From assembly GCF_000725495.1 (NCBI RefSeq), contig NZ_JNZD01000004.1, forward strand, positions 1 through 64,000: a stretch of DNA of 64,000 nucleotides, read 5' to 3'. A program made the translations under genes and the position numbers. Below the pieces are notes generated by a model. That model ran no database searches, had not been told where the DNA came from, and saw nothing but the letters and a program-made list of their open reading frames with translations. Source of the DNA: Streptomyces aureus. Its GTDB lineage: Bacteria; Actinomycetota; Actinomycetes; Streptomycetales; Streptomycetaceae. Of this stretch, positions 33,903 through 42,651 are shown one piece after another. Each line of letters opens with the position of its first letter. Position 1 is the first letter of the stretch.

Positions 33903-34631
33903 ATGACCTCGTCAAGAGCCACAGGCGCGGAAAACTCTTCGGCCAATTCCCCCATCCCGGAAGAGATTTCGCGTTCCGCTACGGACGGCGCCGTGCGTTC
34001 CGGCGACGAATCGGGCGCAAGGACGCAAAAGGCCGACCACACCGACACCGGTCGCGACACGCCGCCCGACGCCCCGGACACCGGCGACGTCCTCGCCGCC
34101 TCCGTCGCGCGCGTCCGCCGCGCCGCCGGACTCACCCTGAGCGCGGTGGCGGCCCGGGCCGGCGTCTCACCGGCCTACGTCTCCCAGATGGAGTCCGGCG
34201 CCGCCAATCCCACGGTTCGCACCCTCTGCCAGATCGCCGACGCCCTCGGCGCCACCCCCGCCGAACTCCTCGGAGGCACCGGACCGGTCACCCCGGCCGC
34301 CGCCGCGCCGGGTTTCCCGCCGCGCTTCGCCCCGGCCCCCCTGCTCGCCCGGGCCGAAGGCCACCACGGCATCTGGGACCTCACGGCCCCGGGCGCGAGC
34401 CGGATCGGCGCCCGGCTGCTCCACGCCGACCTCGGCGACCACGACCACCCGACCACGCACTCCGGCGAGGAGTTCGCGCTCGTCCTCTCCGGCTCCTGCC
34501 GGGTGTCGGTGGGCGGTGTCGTACGGCTGCTGCGCCCCACCGACAGCTGCCACTTCGCCGCCACCGACGAGCACCACTTCACCGACCCCAGCGACGACCT
34601 GCTGATGCTCGTCGTCCTCACCGAGGAGTAG
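33903..34631 (+). CDS. XRE-family regulator with cupin sensor domain
   Basis: A 242-residue two-domain regulator: a disordered Ser/Asp-rich N-terminus (about 60 residues), a Cro/CI helix-turn-helix (SVARVRRAAGLTLSAVAARAG, VSPAYVSQMESGAANPTVRTLCQIADAL), and a C-terminal cupin (DHDHPTTHSGEEFALVLSGS, VVRLLRPTDSCHF). ATG 33903 is chosen over an in-frame ATG at 33879; neither has a clear ribosome-binding site. It directly precedes the decarboxylase gene (3 nt). Such regulators often sense small amines or amino acids. Confidence 0.88.
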   Translation: MTSSRATGAENSSANSPIPEEISRSATDGAVRSGDESGARTQKADHTDTGRDTPPDAPDTGDVLAASVARVRRAAGLTLSAVAARAGVSPAYVSQMESGAANPTVRTLCQIADALGATPAELLGGTGPVTPAAAAPGFPPRFAPAPLLARAEGHHGIWDLTAPGASRIGARLLHADLGDHDHPTTHSGEEFALVLSGSCRVSVGGVVRLLRPTDSCHFAATDEHHFTDPSDDLLMLVVLTEE

Positions 34632-34634
34632 CCC

Positions 34635-36023
34635 GTGCACACCGCCGCATCCCTGCACGCCCCGGCCGCAGGGACCCCGCTGCCCGACGGACTGGCCCCG
34701 GCGGCCTCCCCGGAGAGCGCACCCGAGGTATGGCCCCTGACCGCCCGTACCGTCGAGGGCCGGCTGCACGTGGGCGGCGTCGCCCTGGACGCCCTGGCCG
34801 CCGCCCTGGGCACCGCGCTGTACGTCGTCGACGAGGCCGACTTCCGCCACCGCGCCCGGAGCTGGCGCGCATCCGGCGCGGACCGGGTGCACTACGCCTC
34901 CAAGGCCTTCCTGTGCGCGGAGATGGTCCGCTGGGTCGACTCCGAGGGACTGCACCTGGACGTGTGCAGCGGCGGCGAACTCCAGCTCGCGGCCGACACC
35001 GGCTTCGACCCCGCGCGGATCGTCTTCCACGGCAGCAACAAGTCCGTCGCCGAGCTGGAGGCCGCGGTCGCACACGGCGTCGGCGTCGTGGTCGTCGACT
35101 GCCTGGAGGAGATCGAGCGGCTCGCGGACGCGGCCTCGGCGGCGGGCAAGGTCCAGGACGTCTACGTCCGGATCGCCCCCGGCGTCGCCGCCGAGACCCA
35201 CGACTACATGGCGACCGGCGGCGACGACGTCAAGTTCGGTTTCCCGGTCCGCGGCGGCCACGCCGAACGCGCCGTGCTCGCCGTCGCCGCGCGCCCCGAA
35301 CTCCGGCTCGCCGGCGTGCACTCCCACATCGGCTCCCAGATCACCGCCACCGAGGGACTGACCCTCGCCGCCGAGCGGGTCGGCGCCTTCGTCGCCGGCC
35401 TCGCCGAGCGGCACGGCATACCCGTCGACGAGATCGACCTCGGCGGTGGCGCCGGAATCCCCTACCTGCCGGGCCAACCCCGGCTGCAACCGTCCGAGTT
35501 CACCGCCGCACTGCGCGAGGGGCTGGACCGGGCGCTGCCCGGCACACGAGTGCGCCTCGCCGTCGAACCCGGCCGCTCGATGATCGGCACCGCGGGCCTG
35601 ACGCTCTACCGCGTGGGCGCGGTCAAGGACGGACTGCGCCGCCGGTTCGTCTCCGTCGACGGCGGCATGAGCGACGCCCTGCGCCCTTCCCTCTACCTGG
35701 CCCGCTACACCGCCTGGACCGCGAACCGCACCGCGAACGGCGAACCCGTGCACGCCGCGGTCGTCGGCCGGCACTGCGAGAGCGGCGACGTCGTCGTGCC
35801 GGACATCGCCCTGCCGGACGACATCACCGCCGGCGACCTCCTCGCGGTTCCCGCCACCGGCGCCTACCACCACGTCATGGCCAGCAACTACAACGCCCAG
35901 CCCCGTCCGGCGGTCGTCGCCGTACGGGACGGCCGGGCCCGCCTCATGATCCACCGGGAGACCCCCGAGGACCTGCGCCGCCGCGAGGCCCACGGCGAAC
36001 CCGTGGACCTGAACGCCCCCTGA
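34635..36023 (+). CDS. Diaminopimelate decarboxylase-like PLP enzyme (LysA family)
   Basis: A 462-residue fold-III PLP decarboxylase: VHYASKAFLC with the PLP lysine, DVCSGGELQLA, HSHIGSQI, DLGGGAGIPY, AVEPGRSM, GRHCESGDVV and SNYNAQPRP, matching LysA. It should decarboxylate meso-diaminopimelate to L-lysine or a related D-centre amino acid. GTG 34635 is preceded by GAGGAG that overlaps the end of the XRE gene. Placement beside D-peptide genes suggests a catabolic paralogue acting on murein-derived diaminopimelate. That role is inference; the main lysA may lie elsewhere. Confidence 0.88.
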   Translation: MHTAASLHAPAAGTPLPDGLAPAASPESAPEVWPLTARTVEGRLHVGGVALDALAAALGTALYVVDEADFRHRARSWRASGADRVHYASKAFLCAEMVRWVDSEGLHLDVCSGGELQLAADTGFDPARIVFHGSNKSVAELEAAVAHGVGVVVVDCLEEIERLADAASAAGKVQDVYVRIAPGVAAETHDYMATGGDDVKFGFPVRGGHAERAVLAVAARPELRLAGVHSHIGSQITATEGLTLAAERVGAFVAGLAERHGIPVDEIDLGGGAGIPYLPGQPRLQPSEFTAALREGLDRALPGTRVRLAVEPGRSMIGTAGLTLYRVGAVKDGLRRRFVSVDGGMSDALRPSLYLARYTAWTANRTANGEPVHAAVVGRHCESGDVVVPDIALPDDITAGDLLAVPATGAYHHVMASNYNAQPRPAVVAVRDGRARLMIHRETPEDLRRREAHGEPVDLNAP

Positions 36024-36111
36024 CCCCGCGGACCGGCCCTGAACTCCCAGGCCCTTCCGGAATCCGGCCCCGAACCCCAGCCGCCCGCCCGCCCCGCACT
36101 CGGAGTCACCC

Positions 36112-38187
36112 ATGTCCAGTACGCCCCAACTGCCCTACGGCACCTGGCCGTCACCCATCACCGCCGAAGCGGTCGCCGAGGCCTCCGGGTCCTCTTCCTG
36201 GCCCGCAGGGGCAGACGACGAGAACTGGTGGTGCGCCTCCGACCCGGCGACCGCCACCGTACGGCTCCTGCGCAACGCCCCCGGTCATGAGCGGCCCGTG
36301 CCCGTGCTCGCCCCCGGCGTCTCGGTCCGCAACCGTTCCCTCGGCTACGGGGGCAGGCCGTACTGGGTACGCCCCGCCGCTCCCGGCGCCGACACCCACC
36401 TGCTGGTCTTCACCGACCACCAGGACCAGCGGCTCCACCGCGCGGACGTGCCCCGGCTCGGGACGGCCGCGGACACCGGCTTCCCGGCGGCCGTGCCGCT
36501 CACCCCGGCGGACCCGTCCGGCCAGGAGACCTGCTGGGCCGATCCGGTGCCGTCACCGGACGGTACCGAGGTGTGGTGCGTGCGGGAGACCACCCGGGCC
36601 GCGACCGGAGCGGACGACGCCGACCCGGCCCTGCGCACCGTCCGTGAGATCGTCGCCGTACCGCTGTCCGGCGCCGCCGCCGAGGATCCCGAAGCCCTGC
36701 GCGTGGTGGCGCGTTCGCACCACTTCCTCTCCGGGCACCGCCCCAGCCCCGACGGCCGCCGGCTCGCCTGGATCGGCTGGGACCACCCTCACCTGCCCTG
36801 GGACAGCTCGGAGTTGATGGTCGCCGAACTGCGCGACGGCGTGGCGAGGGAGCCCGTACGCCTCCTGGGCGGCAGCCATGACGGCACCGAGGTCTCCGTC
36901 TCCCAGGCCGAATGGGCGGACTCCGACACCCTGTACGCCATGGCAGACCCGAACGGCTGGTGGAACCTCCACCGCCTCGACCTCGCCGCGGACGCGCCGC
37001 ACCCGCTGAAGACCACCGACGTCCTTCCCCTGGAGGAGGACTGCGCCGGCGCCGTGTGGCGGGTCGGACCGGCCTGGTTCGCCGTGTCCCCGTACGGCGT
37101 GGTGTTCCCGCACGGCAACGGGGCCCAGAAACTCTCCCGTTGGAACCCCGAGGACGGCAGCCTTACCGAACTGGCCCCCGGCTGGAGCAGGTTCAACGGC
37201 GATCTGTGGTCGGACGGCGAGCGGGTACTGGTCAGATCCGCCGATCCCGCCCTCGGCTCGGCCCTGTTGTCGGTGCCCCTGGCACCTGGCTCCGGAGAGG
37301 CCCGGCGGGTGAGGCCCGAGTCCGAGGACCCGCTGGCCGCGTGGCAGCCGCTGCCCGAACGCCGCACCGCCCACGACGCGCAGGGCCGCCCCGTGCACTA
37401 CGTTCTGCACCGCCCGAGCCACCCCACCGCCACCGCGCCCGACGGCGAACTGCCGCCGCTGCTGGTGCAGGTGCACGGCGGCCCGACCAGCTGCTGCGGC
37501 GTCACCGCGGACCTGGAGTACTCCTTCTTCACCAGCCGCGGCTTCGTCGTCGCCGACGTCGACTACGGCGGTTCCACCGGCTACGGCAGGGCCTACCGCG
37601 ACCGCCTGCGCGGCCGGTGGGGCGTCGTCGACGTGGAGGACTGCGTCACCGTCGCCCGCGCCCTGGCCGCCGAAGGACTGGCCGACCCCGACCGTACGGC
37701 CGTGCGCGGCGGCTCGGCCGGCGGCTGGACCACGCTGGCCTGCCTGGCCCACACCGACGCCTTCTGCGCGGGCACCGTCTACTACCCCATCAGCGACCCC
37801 GCGAGCTGGCGGGCCGAACAGACCCACGACTTCGAGTCCCGTTACGTCGACACCCTGGTCGGTGTCCTGCCCGAGGACCGGACCCACTTCGAGAAGGTCT
37901 CGCCCGCGGGCAACTCCCACCGCATCACCGCCCCGCTGGTGATGCTCCAGGGCGCGGACGACTTCATCTGCCGCCCGGACCAGGCCACCCGGATCGTGGA
38001 CCACCTCGCCGAACGCGGCGTGTGGCACCGCTTCCTCCTCTTCGAGGGCGAGGGCCACGGCTTCCGCAAGGCGGACAGCGTCCGGCGCTCCCTGCTGGCC
38101 GAGGTCGCCCTCTACCGCGAGGTCCTCGGCGCCCACATCGCCCCCGACGTACCGGCGGACACCGAGGCTCCCACGCGAGCGGACTGA
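36112..38187 (+). CDS. S9-family prolyl oligopeptidase / acyl-peptide hydrolase
   Basis: A 691-residue serine peptidase with a beta-propeller N-terminal part (repeated WxxDSDTLY, LSRWNPEDGSL, WSDGERVLV blades) and a C-terminal alpha/beta hydrolase: VQVHGGPTS, DVDYGGSTGYGRAYRDRL, the nucleophile elbow GGSAGGWTTL, LQGADDFICRPDQ with the catalytic Asp, and FEGEGHGFRK with the His. S9C enzymes cleave short peptides or remove acylated N-terminal residues. It follows the decarboxylase gene by 88 bp and ends at a terminator. Cytoplasmic, so it probably trims imported peptides. Confidence 0.92.
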   Translation: MSSTPQLPYGTWPSPITAEAVAEASGSSSWPAGADDENWWCASDPATATVRLLRNAPGHERPVPVLAPGVSVRNRSLGYGGRPYWVRPAAPGADTHLLVFTDHQDQRLHRADVPRLGTAADTGFPAAVPLTPADPSGQETCWADPVPSPDGTEVWCVRETTRAATGADDADPALRTVREIVAVPLSGAAAEDPEALRVVARSHHFLSGHRPSPDGRRLAWIGWDHPHLPWDSSELMVAELRDGVAREPVRLLGGSHDGTEVSVSQAEWADSDTLYAMADPNGWWNLHRLDLAADAPHPLKTTDVLPLEEDCAGAVWRVGPAWFAVSPYGVVFPHGNGAQKLSRWNPEDGSLTELAPGWSRFNGDLWSDGERVLVRSADPALGSALLSVPLAPGSGEARRVRPESEDPLAAWQPLPERRTAHDAQGRPVHYVLHRPSHPTATAPDGELPPLLVQVHGGPTSCCGVTADLEYSFFTSRGFVVADVDYGGSTGYGRAYRDRLRGRWGVVDVEDCVTVARALAAEGLADPDRTAVRGGSAGGWTTLACLAHTDAFCAGTVYYPISDPASWRAEQTHDFESRYVDTLVGVLPEDRTHFEKVSPAGNSHRITAPLVMLQGADDFICRPDQATRIVDHLAERGVWHRFLLFEGEGHGFRKADSVRRSLLAEVALYREVLGAHIAPDVPADTEAPTRAD

Positions 38188-38194
38188 CGCCGTG

Positions 38195-38230
38195 GCGGCC
38201 CGGCCCGTCCGCCTCGGGTGGCCGGGCCGC
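38195..38230 (+). terminator. Terminator hairpin after the S9 peptidase gene
   Basis: Perfect 10-bp stem GCGGCCCGGC (38195-38204) and GCCGGGCCGC (38221-38230) with a 16-nt loop, 8 nt after the stop at 38187. Confidence 0.65.
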
Positions 38231-38276
38231 TCGTGCCGTCGTGGGGCTCGGTGCGATGCCGGACGCGATGACGCGG

Positions 38277-38597
38277 TCAGGCAGACACGAGGGAGTCGTC
38301 GTGCGGGCGGCCACCGGGCAGCCGGTGGCGGGCGACGACGAGGGCCGTGTCGATGTCACGGGCGCCGGTTGCCACACACAGGGTGTAGGCGATGTCGTCC
38401 AGACGGCGGATCTCGAAGGGGAATGTCCGGACGGCGTACTCGGCGACACCGAATGCTCCGCCGAGTCCGATCGGGAGGTGGCTCGCCTCGGTCGAACTGG
38501 AGACGGAAGGCCCGACGGCCCTCGACAAAGGATCCTCACCCTCCTGCCGGCCGGCACGACCGACCTGACCGTGGCGACACGCTCGGCCTGTCGCCAC
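38277..38597 (-). CDS. Small hypothetical protein, possibly a truncated DUF5133-like gene
   Basis: A 106-residue frame whose C-terminal half (RRLDDIAYTLCVATGARDID) resembles the end of DUF5133 regulatory-type proteins common in Streptomyces. The N-terminal third is Arg/Gly rich and looks like out-of-frame noise, and no ribosome-binding site is seen, so the gene may have lost its 5' part. It overlaps, on the opposite strand, the helix-turn-helix remnant described next. Expression and function are doubtful. Confidence 0.35.
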   Translation of the reverse strand: MATGRACRHGQVGRAGRQEGEDPLSRAVGPSVSSSTEASHLPIGLGGAFGVAEYAVRTFPFEIRRLDDIAYTLCVATGARDIDTALVVARHRLPGGRPHDDSLVSA

Positions 38598-38700
38598 GCA
38601 CGATGCACCGACGACTGCGCCGCCTCATGGACTGGCCGGAGTGGTCGGGCCAGGGTCAGGGTCGGCGTGGCCCGGGTCGACGGGGCGTGGCGCGCTCGGC
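38500..38700 (+). pseudogene. Remnant of a LuxR-type helix-turn-helix domain, two frameshifts
   Basis: Three frames in succession reconstruct a typical regulator C-terminus: RQRILTLLPAGTTDLTVA, then after a +1 shift LGLSPRTMHRRLRRLMD, then ARVRVGVARVDGAW in the first frame again. This resembles the LLxxGxTDxxxAxxLGxSxRTxxRRxxxLM pattern of Streptomyces LuxR-like regulators. The upstream sensor part is missing. Likely a decayed gene. Confidence 0.5.
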
Positions 38701-38773
38701 GGGCTGGGGGCGGGGTTCCCGCACGGTGTGTCCCCCGGCTGCGGCAGGCACTCGACGCTGCTTGAATCGCTAT

Positions 38774-40138
38774 GTGACAAAACATGATGATGCGGAACTT
38801 TTCGGTAACCGCTTCCTGACCAAGCCCGCCCCCGCGGAGACCTTCCCCGAGGAAGGCATGGCCGCGACGGACGCCATGAGGCTCGTGGACGTGGATCTCG
38901 CCATGGAGGGCGACCCGCAGCGCAACCTCGCCACGTTCGTCACCACATGGATGGAGCCGGAGGCGCAACGGCTGATCGCCGAGAACCTCCACCGCAATTT
39001 CATCGACCACGCCGAGTACCCCATCTCCGCCGAGATCGAGCAGCGTTGCGTGCGCATGCTCGCCGACCTCTTCCACGCGCCGGGCAAGACGGCCGGCTGC
39101 CGGACCCAGGGTTCGTCCGAGGCGATCATGCTCGGCGCACTGTCGTTGAAGTGGAAGTGGCGCGAGCGCCGCCAGGCGGCCGGCCTGCCGACCGACCGGC
39201 CCAACCTGATCTTCGGGGGAGACGTCCACGTCGTCTGGGAGAAGTTCTGCCGCTACTTCGACGTCGAGCCGCGGATCGTACCGCTCGCCGAGAACAAGTA
39301 CACGATCGGCCCGGAGGACGTGGAGCCCCACCTCGACGAGAACACGATCGGTGTCGTCGCCGTCCTCGGCACCACGTTCACCGGGCACAAGGACGATGTC
39401 GTCGGGATCGACGAGCTCCTGCGGGACGTCCGCAAAAAGCGTGACCTCGACATCCCGATCCACGTCGACGGCGCCAGCGGCGCGTTCGTGTGGCCCTTCC
39501 TCTACCCGGATTCGAAATGGGACTTCCGGCTGGAGCAGGTACGGTCCATCAACGTGTCGGGACACAAGTACGGTCTGGTCTACCCCGGCATCGGATGGCT
39601 GGTCTTCCGCGAGGAGTCCGACCTGGCCAAGGACCTCGTGTTCTACGAGAACTACCTGGGCAAGACCGACGCGACGTTCACCCTGAACTTCTCCACGGGC
39701 GCGTCCATGGTGCTCGCGCAGTACTACAACTTCGTGCGGCTCGGCCGGCAGGGCTACACCTACATCATGAAGATGATGCAGGAGAACGCCCGCGCGCTGG
39801 CGGACAACCTGCGAGGCAGCGGCCGCTTCGAGGTGATCGGGAGCGACCTCGAGCAACTGCCGCTGGTCGCCTTCCGTCTGGCGGGCGAGCACGCCTACGA
39901 CGAGTCCGACATCGCCTGGCAGCTCTCGGCCGAACGGGGCTGGATGGTCCCGGCGTACACCCTTCCGCCCAACGCGGAGCGCGTGAAAATCATGCGTGCC
40001 CTGGTCAAGGAGACCATGAGTCGCGAGCAGATCGACCGCCTGGGCCAGGACATCGCCGACGCGTGCCGCACGCTGGACGCCAAGGGCGGGACCCACGGGA
40101 CCGAGCGGGCCCAGATCAAACGCGGCACCGGATACTGA
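38774..40138 (+). CDS. gadB: Glutamate decarboxylase (PLP-dependent)
   Basis: Converts glutamate to GABA and CO2, consuming a proton. The 454-residue protein has LATFVTTWMEPEAQRLIAEN, FIDHAEYPISAEIEQRCVRM, the substrate/PLP motif TQGSSEAIMLG, IPIHVDGASGAFVWPF and SINVSGHKYGLVYPG with the PLP lysine. The chosen GTG at 38774 gives a short N-terminal tail (DDAELFGNRFLTKP) like that of other bacterial Gad proteins; ribosome-binding site is weak, and ATG 38860 is the next option. The region upstream holds only gene remnants, so it is probably monocistronic. No glutamate/GABA antiporter is adjacent. Confidence 0.93.
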   Translation: MTKHDDAELFGNRFLTKPAPAETFPEEGMAATDAMRLVDVDLAMEGDPQRNLATFVTTWMEPEAQRLIAENLHRNFIDHAEYPISAEIEQRCVRMLADLFHAPGKTAGCRTQGSSEAIMLGALSLKWKWRERRQAAGLPTDRPNLIFGGDVHVVWEKFCRYFDVEPRIVPLAENKYTIGPEDVEPHLDENTIGVVAVLGTTFTGHKDDVVGIDELLRDVRKKRDLDIPIHVDGASGAFVWPFLYPDSKWDFRLEQVRSINVSGHKYGLVYPGIGWLVFREESDLAKDLVFYENYLGKTDATFTLNFSTGASMVLAQYYNFVRLGRQGYTYIMKMMQENARALADNLRGSGRFEVIGSDLEQLPLVAFRLAGEHAYDESDIAWQLSAERGWMVPAYTLPPNAERVKIMRALVKETMSREQIDRLGQDIADACRTLDAKGGTHGTERAQIKRGTGY

Positions 40139-40643
40139 CGCGCCCGTGATCAGAGCCGCACCTGGTACGCAGATCCGCGGTCGCCGAAATCGTCCCGGCG
40201 AAGTTCCCGACGGGCACCACCACCCGTCGCTTGCGGGTCGCCGAGGCCGGGCACGACCGTCCGGAGGACCTCCACAGCGACGGCACCAAGCTGCGAGCAG
40301 GCATTCCAGCAGCAGCTGCCGGCGGCGCTGTCAGGTCTGTCCGCCGAGCACATCGGCCCGCCGGCCGAGGTCGCGCACCGGGCCGCCGGCTGCCTGGCAC
40401 CCGCACATAGCGGGCCCGTTCGCACTCGAGGAGAAGGCGCGGCGCCTCGCCACCGGGGCGGAGGCCGACGTGGCGGCCGGGCACCCGTACGCGCCGGCGG
40501 CGGTCAGGTCGCCGGCCACCGGGCTCGCACACAGGCTTCCCGGCCGGCGGGCCGGCCGCGGTTCTCGGGCTCGCACAACGACGTGGCGCCTGAGCCCGTG
40601 ACCGGCGTATCCGCCGTCCCGGGTGGGGCGTTTCAGGTGGCGC
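40139..40643. other. Intergenic region without a recognisable gene
   Basis: About 505 bp between the glutamate decarboxylase gene and the convergent DHFR-like gene. Frames on both strands are open because of high GC content, but none shows a start signal or family motif. A short stretch reading AGPFALEEKARRLATGAEAD on the plus strand could be a decayed fragment. No clear terminator was found. Confidence 0.4.
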
Positions 40644-41198
40644 TCAGCGCGTCGGACGGTAGGTCGCGATGATCACTCCGCTGCTGGTCGGCCGGGCGCT
40701 CACCAACTCCAGCTTCTTCAGGGCTGCGTCGTCGGCGAACAGCTTCTTGCGGCCCTCGCTGGCCACTACCGGGTGGATCAGCAGGACCAGTTCGTCCAGC
40801 AGGTCCTGCTCCAGCAGCGAACGCACCAGCGTCGGGCTGCCCGCGACGGTGATGTCCTTGCCCTCGGCCGCCTTGAGCTCCTCGATCGCGGCCGCCGGCT
40901 CGCCCTTGACGAGCGTGCTGTTCGCCCAGTCCTCGACACTGTCCAGCGTGGAGGAGACAACGTACTTGGGCGAATCATTGATCCACTTGGCGAAACCGGC
41001 GTCCTCGCCGCTGGTCACCGTCGGCCAGTAAGCGGCCCACTCGGTGAAGGTCACCCGGCCCAGCAGAATCGTGTCGGCCGACTCCAGCGCCTTCCCCAGC
41101 TCCGCGCCCATCTCCTCGTCGAAAGCGAACTGCCACTCGTTCGGCGACTGGACGACACCGTCGAGCGAGACGAACAGACCCGAAACGACCTTGCGCAT
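40644..41198 (-). CDS. Dihydrofolate-reductase-like protein (RibD C-terminal domain)
   Basis: A 184-residue RibD_C/DHFR-fold protein: VVSGLFVSLDGVVQSPNEWQ at the N-terminus, TILLGRVTFTEWAAYWP, DITVAGSPTLVRSLL and DELVLLIHPVV. This is the stand-alone family found widely in actinobacteria; it binds NADPH but the substrate is unknown in most cases. It is probably not a true DHFR, since the folate-binding Asp environment differs. ATG 41198 with GTGGAGGAA upstream. It lies 95 bp downstream of a co-directional AraC regulator. Confidence 0.87.
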   Translation of the reverse strand: MRKVVSGLFVSLDGVVQSPNEWQFAFDEEMGAELGKALESADTILLGRVTFTEWAAYWPTVTSGEDAGFAKWINDSPKYVVSSTLDSVEDWANSTLVKGEPAAAIEELKAAEGKDITVAGSPTLVRSLLEQDLLDELVLLIHPVVASEGRKKLFADDAALKKLELVSARPTSSGVIIATYRPTR

Positions 41199-41293
41199 GA
41201 TTCCTCCACGATGAGTTCGGGGTCGTCCGCCCGGTCCCGGCCGAGACGATCCTGCGACCGGGACGAACCGACCCCGTCGGCTACAACGGGAAA

Positions 41294-42013
41294 CTATGCG
41301 GACATCGAGGCCGAGGTCTTGTACAGAAGCGACAGGGGCTCCGCCCTGTCCGGAGAGCTCAGACGAGTGGCGGTCCGGCCTACGTACCGGGTCAAGGACC
41401 GCACCAGATGCGGCTGGTCGAAGTAGCCCAGCCTGTGCACGACGTCCTGGACCGGCGCACCCTCCTGGATCAGCACCGCCGCCTCACGGGCGCGGTGGAT
41501 CTGCCGGATGGCGCCCCGGGTGAGGCCCGTCGCCGCGACAAAGCGGCGCTGGAGGGTGCGTTCGGAGACATCGGGAGCAGCACCGGCGAGCACGGCAGGC
41601 ACGATCGGGTCGCAGTCCACAATGCCCTCACGCACCATGCGCCGCACGAACGCCTCCGCGTTGTCGTAATCGGGTGGGTGCCAAGCGTGGCCCTTCAGCC
41701 AGACGGAACGCCGCGTCACATCCGGTATCTCCGCACTGCCGCCCACGAGCCGGGTGATCGGTATGTGCGGCATCGAGGTGCCGAGGGCAAAGCTGATGCC
41801 GAAGAACGTGGCGTCCTTGGGGACGGGGGCCAGGCATGCTTTGGGTTCTGGGCCCAGTACAGCCGCCTGGACCTGACCGCGGTGCTCCCAGAAGACGAGT
41901 TCCCAGTGCGATGCCGCGATGGACATCATCTGGACCACTTCGTGGCTGCGGCTGCGCCATACTCGCTCGATGTACGGCAGCTCCGACGGCCTGCTCTCGA
42001 TCTCCAGACCCAT
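41294..42013 (-). CDS. AraC-family transcriptional regulator
   Basis: A 239-residue regulator with a C-terminal AraC DNA-binding domain (SERTLQRRFVAATGLTRGAI, REAAVLIQEGAPVQDVVHRL, GYFDQPHLVRSLTRYVG) and an N-terminal sensing half that contains FGISFALGTSMPHIPITRLV. Start ATG 42013 is preceded by a GGGGG run at suitable spacing; the frame stays open upstream but without similarity. It may control the DHFR-like gene next to it or the divergent membrane gene. Confidence 0.87.
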   Translation of the reverse strand: MGLEIESRPSELPYIERVWRSRSHEVVQMMSIAASHWELVFWEHRGQVQAAVLGPEPKACLAPVPKDATFFGISFALGTSMPHIPITRLVGGSAEIPDVTRRSVWLKGHAWHPPDYDNAEAFVRRMVREGIVDCDPIVPAVLAGAAPDVSERTLQRRFVAATGLTRGAIRQIHRAREAAVLIQEGAPVQDVVHRLGYFDQPHLVRSLTRYVGRTATRLSSPDRAEPLSLLYKTSASMSA

Positions 42014-42139
42014 CCGGATCACCCCCGTTATCCGCTGCCTGATCCACCAGTGTGTCACGTCGTCCGGATGGCCGAAGGGCGTGCGAGATGGGCGCGTCGC
42101 GACATCGCGGTGCCCGCGTAGAAATGAGGGGCGCCCTTG

Positions 42140-42634
42140 ATGGTTCCGCGGATTCGGGCCCCGAAGCATCGGTGGCACGCGCTGACAGCGGCCGTCTTTC
42201 TGGTCGTCCTCGGCTTCGGAAGCATCATGATGGCGCACGATTGGCAGCGGGCGGAGCTGCTCGACGAGACCGGGATACGGGTCAGGGGCACCGTCTCCCA
42301 TGTTGCGCCGCAACCCGCCGCCAGGACCGGCGGGTTGCTCTACTACGCCGTCACGTACACCGTGACGGACCACCGCTACACGGTGAGCAGGTCCACCAGC
42401 GACTATCCCCGCCCGCGAAAGGGCGACCGGGTATGCCTGGAGGCGGCCCGAAAGCAACCTCGACTGACCCGGCTGTGCGGTGACCGCTACCCGGACGGTG
42501 ACGACGGATTCCCCGCACTCGCCCTGACCACCGTGGCCGCCACGATCGGTCTGCTCTTCGTCACCGGGCATTGGATCACCAAGCGCCGTGAACCCCTGCT
42601 CGCGCCGACCGCGTCTGCCGACACGGCGAGCTGA
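42140..42634 (+). CDS. Small membrane protein, DUF3592-like
   Basis: A 164-residue protein with a TM helix near the N-terminus (LTAAVFLVVLGFGSIMM), an external beta-rich domain (GIRVRGTVSHVAP, YYAVTYTVTDHRYTVSR, KGDRVCLE) and a second TM helix (LALTTVAATIGLLFVTGHWI). This pattern resembles DUF3592 proteins; function unknown. ATG 42140 is preceded by GAGGGG. Divergent from the AraC gene and convergent with the oxidoreductase gene. Confidence 0.75.
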   Translation: MVPRIRAPKHRWHALTAAVFLVVLGFGSIMMAHDWQRAELLDETGIRVRGTVSHVAPQPAARTGGLLYYAVTYTVTDHRYTVSRSTSDYPRPRKGDRVCLEAARKQPRLTRLCGDRYPDGDDGFPALALTTVAATIGLLFVTGHWITKRREPLLAPTASADTAS

Positions 42635-42651
42635 CATCGGCTTATGAGTCG

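Noticed and set aside
36912..38765. Plus-strand frame of 617 codons overlapping the S9 peptidase
   Set aside because: It is an off-frame reading of the peptidase gene; only its last part helps rebuild the decayed HTH and is reported as a remnant.
38192..38773. N-terminal extension of glutamate decarboxylase
   Set aside because: The extension is Arg/Gly rich and carries pieces of a decayed regulator; the GTG at 38774 gives the normal family length.
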